Assembly (NCBI RefSeq): GCF_001665785.1
Contig: NZ_LZSO01000026.1
Location: 186,001 to 250,000 of the forward strand
DNA: 64,000 bases
Source: Mycolicibacterium peregrinum
Lineage (GTDB): Bacteria; Actinomycetota; Actinomycetes; Mycobacteriales; Mycobacteriaceae
Direction of reading: 5' to 3'
Shown here: positions 62,024 through 64,000 of the stretch, piece by piece
Numbering within the stretch: the stretch's first letter is position 1
Layout of the letters: every line of letters starts with the position of its first letter
The notes under the pieces: generated by a model
Database searches by the model: none
Told to the model about the DNA's origin: nothing
What the model saw: only the letters and a program-made list of their open reading frames with translations
Position numbers and translations under genes: made by a program

Positions 62024-63514
62024 TCAGAGGATAGGCGGCCTGCTCACAGCGGTAGCGCCCACCCATCGGGGTGGGGTACGGCCGGCCCACGGGGCCGCCT
62101 GCTCGAGTTGGCCGGCCAGGCTGAGCAGCACTGTTTCGTCGGGTGCCAGCAGCTGCACGCCGATCGGCAAACCCTCGGCGGTCTGGCCCAGCGGCAGGGA
62201 AATCGCGGCCCAACCGGTGACGTTGGCCAGGGCGGTCCAACCGGTGGTGGCGAACTCGACGTCGAAGAAGGCCCTGGTGGTGCCCCGGGGCTGATTCAGC
62301 AGCCCGTACGGCGGCGGACCGGTCAGCAGCGTCGGCACCAGCAGCACGTCGTGACCGGCCATTTCCCGGGCGAAACGGCGGGTCTGGGCGTGGATGGCCG
62401 AGATCGCGCCCGCGTACGCCAGTCCCGTGGTGGTGAAGCCCTCCCGGATCATCACCCAGGTGCTCGGCTCGAATTCGTCCTCGAGGGGTGCTCGTCCCAG
62501 ATGGTCGGCGGCCAGGTCATGTAGTTCGGCGTTGCTGACGGTGTGCAGGACCGCGATGGCGTCGGCGACGGCATCCGGATCGATCGTCGGGGCCCCGGGC
62601 GTGAGGTGGTGTCCGAGGCTTTCCAGCAGGCGGCCCGTCGCCTCGACCGCGGCCACCACTTCCGGGTCGATCCGGTCGGTGGGAAACGGTGACGAGGTGG
62701 CGATCAGGATGCGCTGTGCCGACGGTGTGCCGGCCGCCGCGTCGAGGAAGGAGACAGCCGGGACGGCGGCGCTGTAAGGATCGCCCGGTGCGGTGCCCGC
62801 GATGACGTCGAGCAGGGCCGCGCTGTCGCGCACCGTGCGGGTGAGGGCGTGGCCGTTCACGAGGCCTTCGAGGCCGTGGCCACCATCGGGGGCGAAGGAC
62901 GACCGCCCGCGCCGCGGCTTGAGGCCGACGACGCCGCAGCAGGAGGCGGGCACCCGGATGGAACCGGTGCCGTCCCCGCCCGAGGCGGCGGGCACCACGC
63001 CGGCGGCCACGGCCGCGGCTGAACCTCCGCTGGACCCACCCGGGGTGACGGTGGGGGACCACGGGTTGACCGTGGGACCGAACAACAACGGCTCGGTGGT
63101 GCAGTGGTTGCCCCACTCCGGGGTGTTGGTCTTGCCGAACACCACCAGGCCCGCGTCCAGGTAGCGCTCCACCGTCCACGCGGTCTCGGTCGGGACATGG
63201 TCGCGCAACGCCCGCGAGCCCATCGCCTCGCGGGCACCGGCCAGCGTGGCACCCAGATCCTTGAGCAGGAACGGCACCCCGGCCAGCGGCCCCGCCTGCT
63301 CGTTGCGCAGTACGCCGGACTCGTCGAGTGCCGCGGCTTGGGTGCGCCCCCGGTCGAACAGGTCGGTGATCACGGCGTTCAGGGCGCGCGTCGCCTCGAC
63401 CCGGATGATCGCCGCCTCGAGTAACTCGACGGCACTGACCTCACCAGATGCGGCCAGGGCCGCCTGCCCGATGGCATCGGTGCCCGCAAGTTCGAATGCC
63501 GACGAGGAATCCAT
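62024..63514 (-). CDS. Amidase-signature-family hydrolase
   Basis: 496 residues, full length. The Ser-cisSer-Lys triad is clear: Lys in VPFLLKDLGAT, the Gly/Ser-rich loop PGGSSGGSAAAVAAGVVPAASGGDGTGSIRVPASCCGVVGLKP with cis-Ser and nucleophile Ser. It would hydrolyse a carboxamide or urea-type bond in the cytoplasm; specificity is not assignable from sequence. Reads leftward, beginning 6 bases after the stop of the small membrane-protein gene. Confidence 0.9.
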   Translation of the reverse strand: MDSSSAFELAGTDAIGQAALAASGEVSAVELLEAAIIRVEATRALNAVITDLFDRGRTQAAALDESGVLRNEQAGPLAGVPFLLKDLGATLAGAREAMGSRALRDHVPTETAWTVERYLDAGLVVFGKTNTPEWGNHCTTEPLLFGPTVNPWSPTVTPGGSSGGSAAAVAAGVVPAASGGDGTGSIRVPASCCGVVGLKPRRGRSSFAPDGGHGLEGLVNGHALTRTVRDSAALLDVIAGTAPGDPYSAAVPAVSFLDAAAGTPSAQRILIATSSPFPTDRIDPEVVAAVEATGRLLESLGHHLTPGAPTIDPDAVADAIAVLHTVSNAELHDLAADHLGRAPLEDEFEPSTWVMIREGFTTTGLAYAGAISAIHAQTRRFAREMAGHDVLLVPTLLTGPPPYGLLNQPRGTTRAFFDVEFATTGWTALANVTGWAAISLPLGQTAEGLPIGVQLLAPDETVLLSLAGQLEQAAPWAGRTPPRWVGATAVSRPPIL

Positions 63515-63520
63515 GTCACC

Positions 63521-63742
63521 TCACTCCATGAGTTCGACCGTGCTGTCCGACGGCGTACTGCGACGGGTCAGCTCGAGTGCGATCAGTACCTCGGCCCCGG
63601 TCAGGATCAGGCCGACGAAATACATCCACTTCAGTGTCGGATCGGGTTGTGCGGCAAAGTAAACGATGAGGAAGATCGGCCCGACGATACCGAAGACGAA
63701 CACCATGACCTGGATACGGACGTACCGCCAGAAAGTGGACAT
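63521..63742 (-). CDS. Small two-helix membrane protein upstream of the amidase
   Basis: 73 residues from ATG. Two hydrophobic stretches, at about 10-31 (VMVFVFGIVGPIFLIVYFAA) and 38-58 (LKWMYFVGLILTGAEVLIALE), joined by a short polar turn. The last residues are acidic. No family recognised. Six bases separate it from the amidase, so the two are likely co-transcribed. Confidence 0.68.
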   Translation of the reverse strand: MSTFWRYVRIQVMVFVFGIVGPIFLIVYFAAQPDPTLKWMYFVGLILTGAEVLIALELTRRSTPSDSTVELME

Positions 63743-63785
63743 CGATCTCCCGCCGCACGGCCGATGAGCGGCCAGCTTAGCGCGG

Positions 63786-64000
63786 TTACCGCGGTGCGAC
63801 GACCACCGGCGTGGACAGGATCTCGCGGTACTCGACCATCGGTTCGCGTTTGAGGACCGCGCTTCCCGAGGTGACCAGCAACTCGGTCGGTGAGACCGCG
63901 TAGTTGGCCTGGAGGTTGCGCGCGACGAACTTGCGGCCCGGGGTGAGGTCCGCCGACGCCGCCAGGGCGGCCCGGTCGGAAAGCCGCACGCCGTGGTATT
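63786..64000 (-). CDS. C-terminal part of a gene entering from the right, unidentified
   Basis: Open reading frame on the minus strand from the last base of the window to a stop at 63786, at least 71 residues (YHGVRLSDRAALAASADLTP at its visible start, later TELLVTSGSAVLKREPMVEY). The frame runs on past the window edge, so a start inside the window is not assumed. I do not recognise the family. Confidence 0.55.
   Translation of the reverse strand, partial: YHGVRLSDRAALAASADLTPGRKFVARNLQANYAVSPTELLVTSGSAVLKREPMVEYREILSTPVVVAPR

Overview
The window comes from a fast-growing mycobacterium (Mycobacterium/Mycolicibacterium type). Several genes recognisable from sequence are actinobacterial or mycobacterial hallmarks: antigen 85C, the mannosyltransferase PimC, MPT53, Eis, an LdtMt1-like L,D-transpeptidase, a bacterioferritin with a candidate IdeR box, an F420-type LLM oxidoreductase and a CYP125 steroid P450. 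Base composition is strongly GC-rich except for one island at about 55.9-57.9 kb. From memory, the gene order resembles the part of the M. smegmatis chromosome that holds fbpC, bfr and the second CYP125 gene; I could not check this. I see no tRNA, rRNA, CRISPR array, integrase or transposase, and no gene-free stretch longer than about 300 bases.

Layout. 0-3 kb: end of a quinone-oxidoreductase-like gene, a membrane-bound sulfite-oxidase-type molybdoenzyme, and fbpC. 3.2-6.8 kb: an overlapping pair, adenylate-cyclase-like sensor plus MscS channel with a cyclic-nucleotide-binding domain. 6.8-14.3 kb: DUF1810, a GH13 amylase, a deaminase, a TPR protein, a hotdog thioesterase, a FUSC permease and an EthD-like protein. 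14.3-18.8 kb: enoyl-CoA hydratase, then an iron block (bfd, unknown gene, IdeR box, bfr) and a drug-efflux MFS. 18.9-27 kb: small metabolic enzymes, an amidohydrolase, SDR, dienelactone hydrolase, pimC, an APC permease and a cupredoxin. 27-38 kb: a P450, secreted proteins, LLM oxidoreductase, mpt53-ccdA, GerW-like protein, thioesterase, threonine dehydratase, POT transporter, an actin-like-fold membrane protein and ldtA-like. 38-50 kb: sterol-desaturase-like/GntR pair, XRE regulator, CYP125, a Moco enzyme with its TetR regulator, nitronate monooxygenase, HAD hydrolase, a reductase and a hydroxysteroid-dehydrogenase-like SDR. 50-55.9 kb: GH2 glycosidase, eis, cinA. 55.9-57.9 kb: AT-rich DUF262 + HEPN island. 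58-64 kb: FAD oxidoreductase, MBL protein, alpha/beta hydrolase, class I aldolase, amidase and a partial gene.

How parts work together. Five exact matches to the KstR (cholesterol-catabolism repressor) palindrome TnnAACnnGTTnnA lie upstream of acyl-CoA, redox and steroid-type genes scattered over 40 kb, with a sixth imperfect one near cyp125. This suggests a dispersed steroid-responsive set outside the main cholesterol cluster. Bfd and Bfr form an iron release/storage pair. The cyclase and channel look like a local signal-to-channel module, but key residues in both partners are substituted. The DUF262-HEPN pair is the best candidate for a horizontally acquired defence or toxin-like system.
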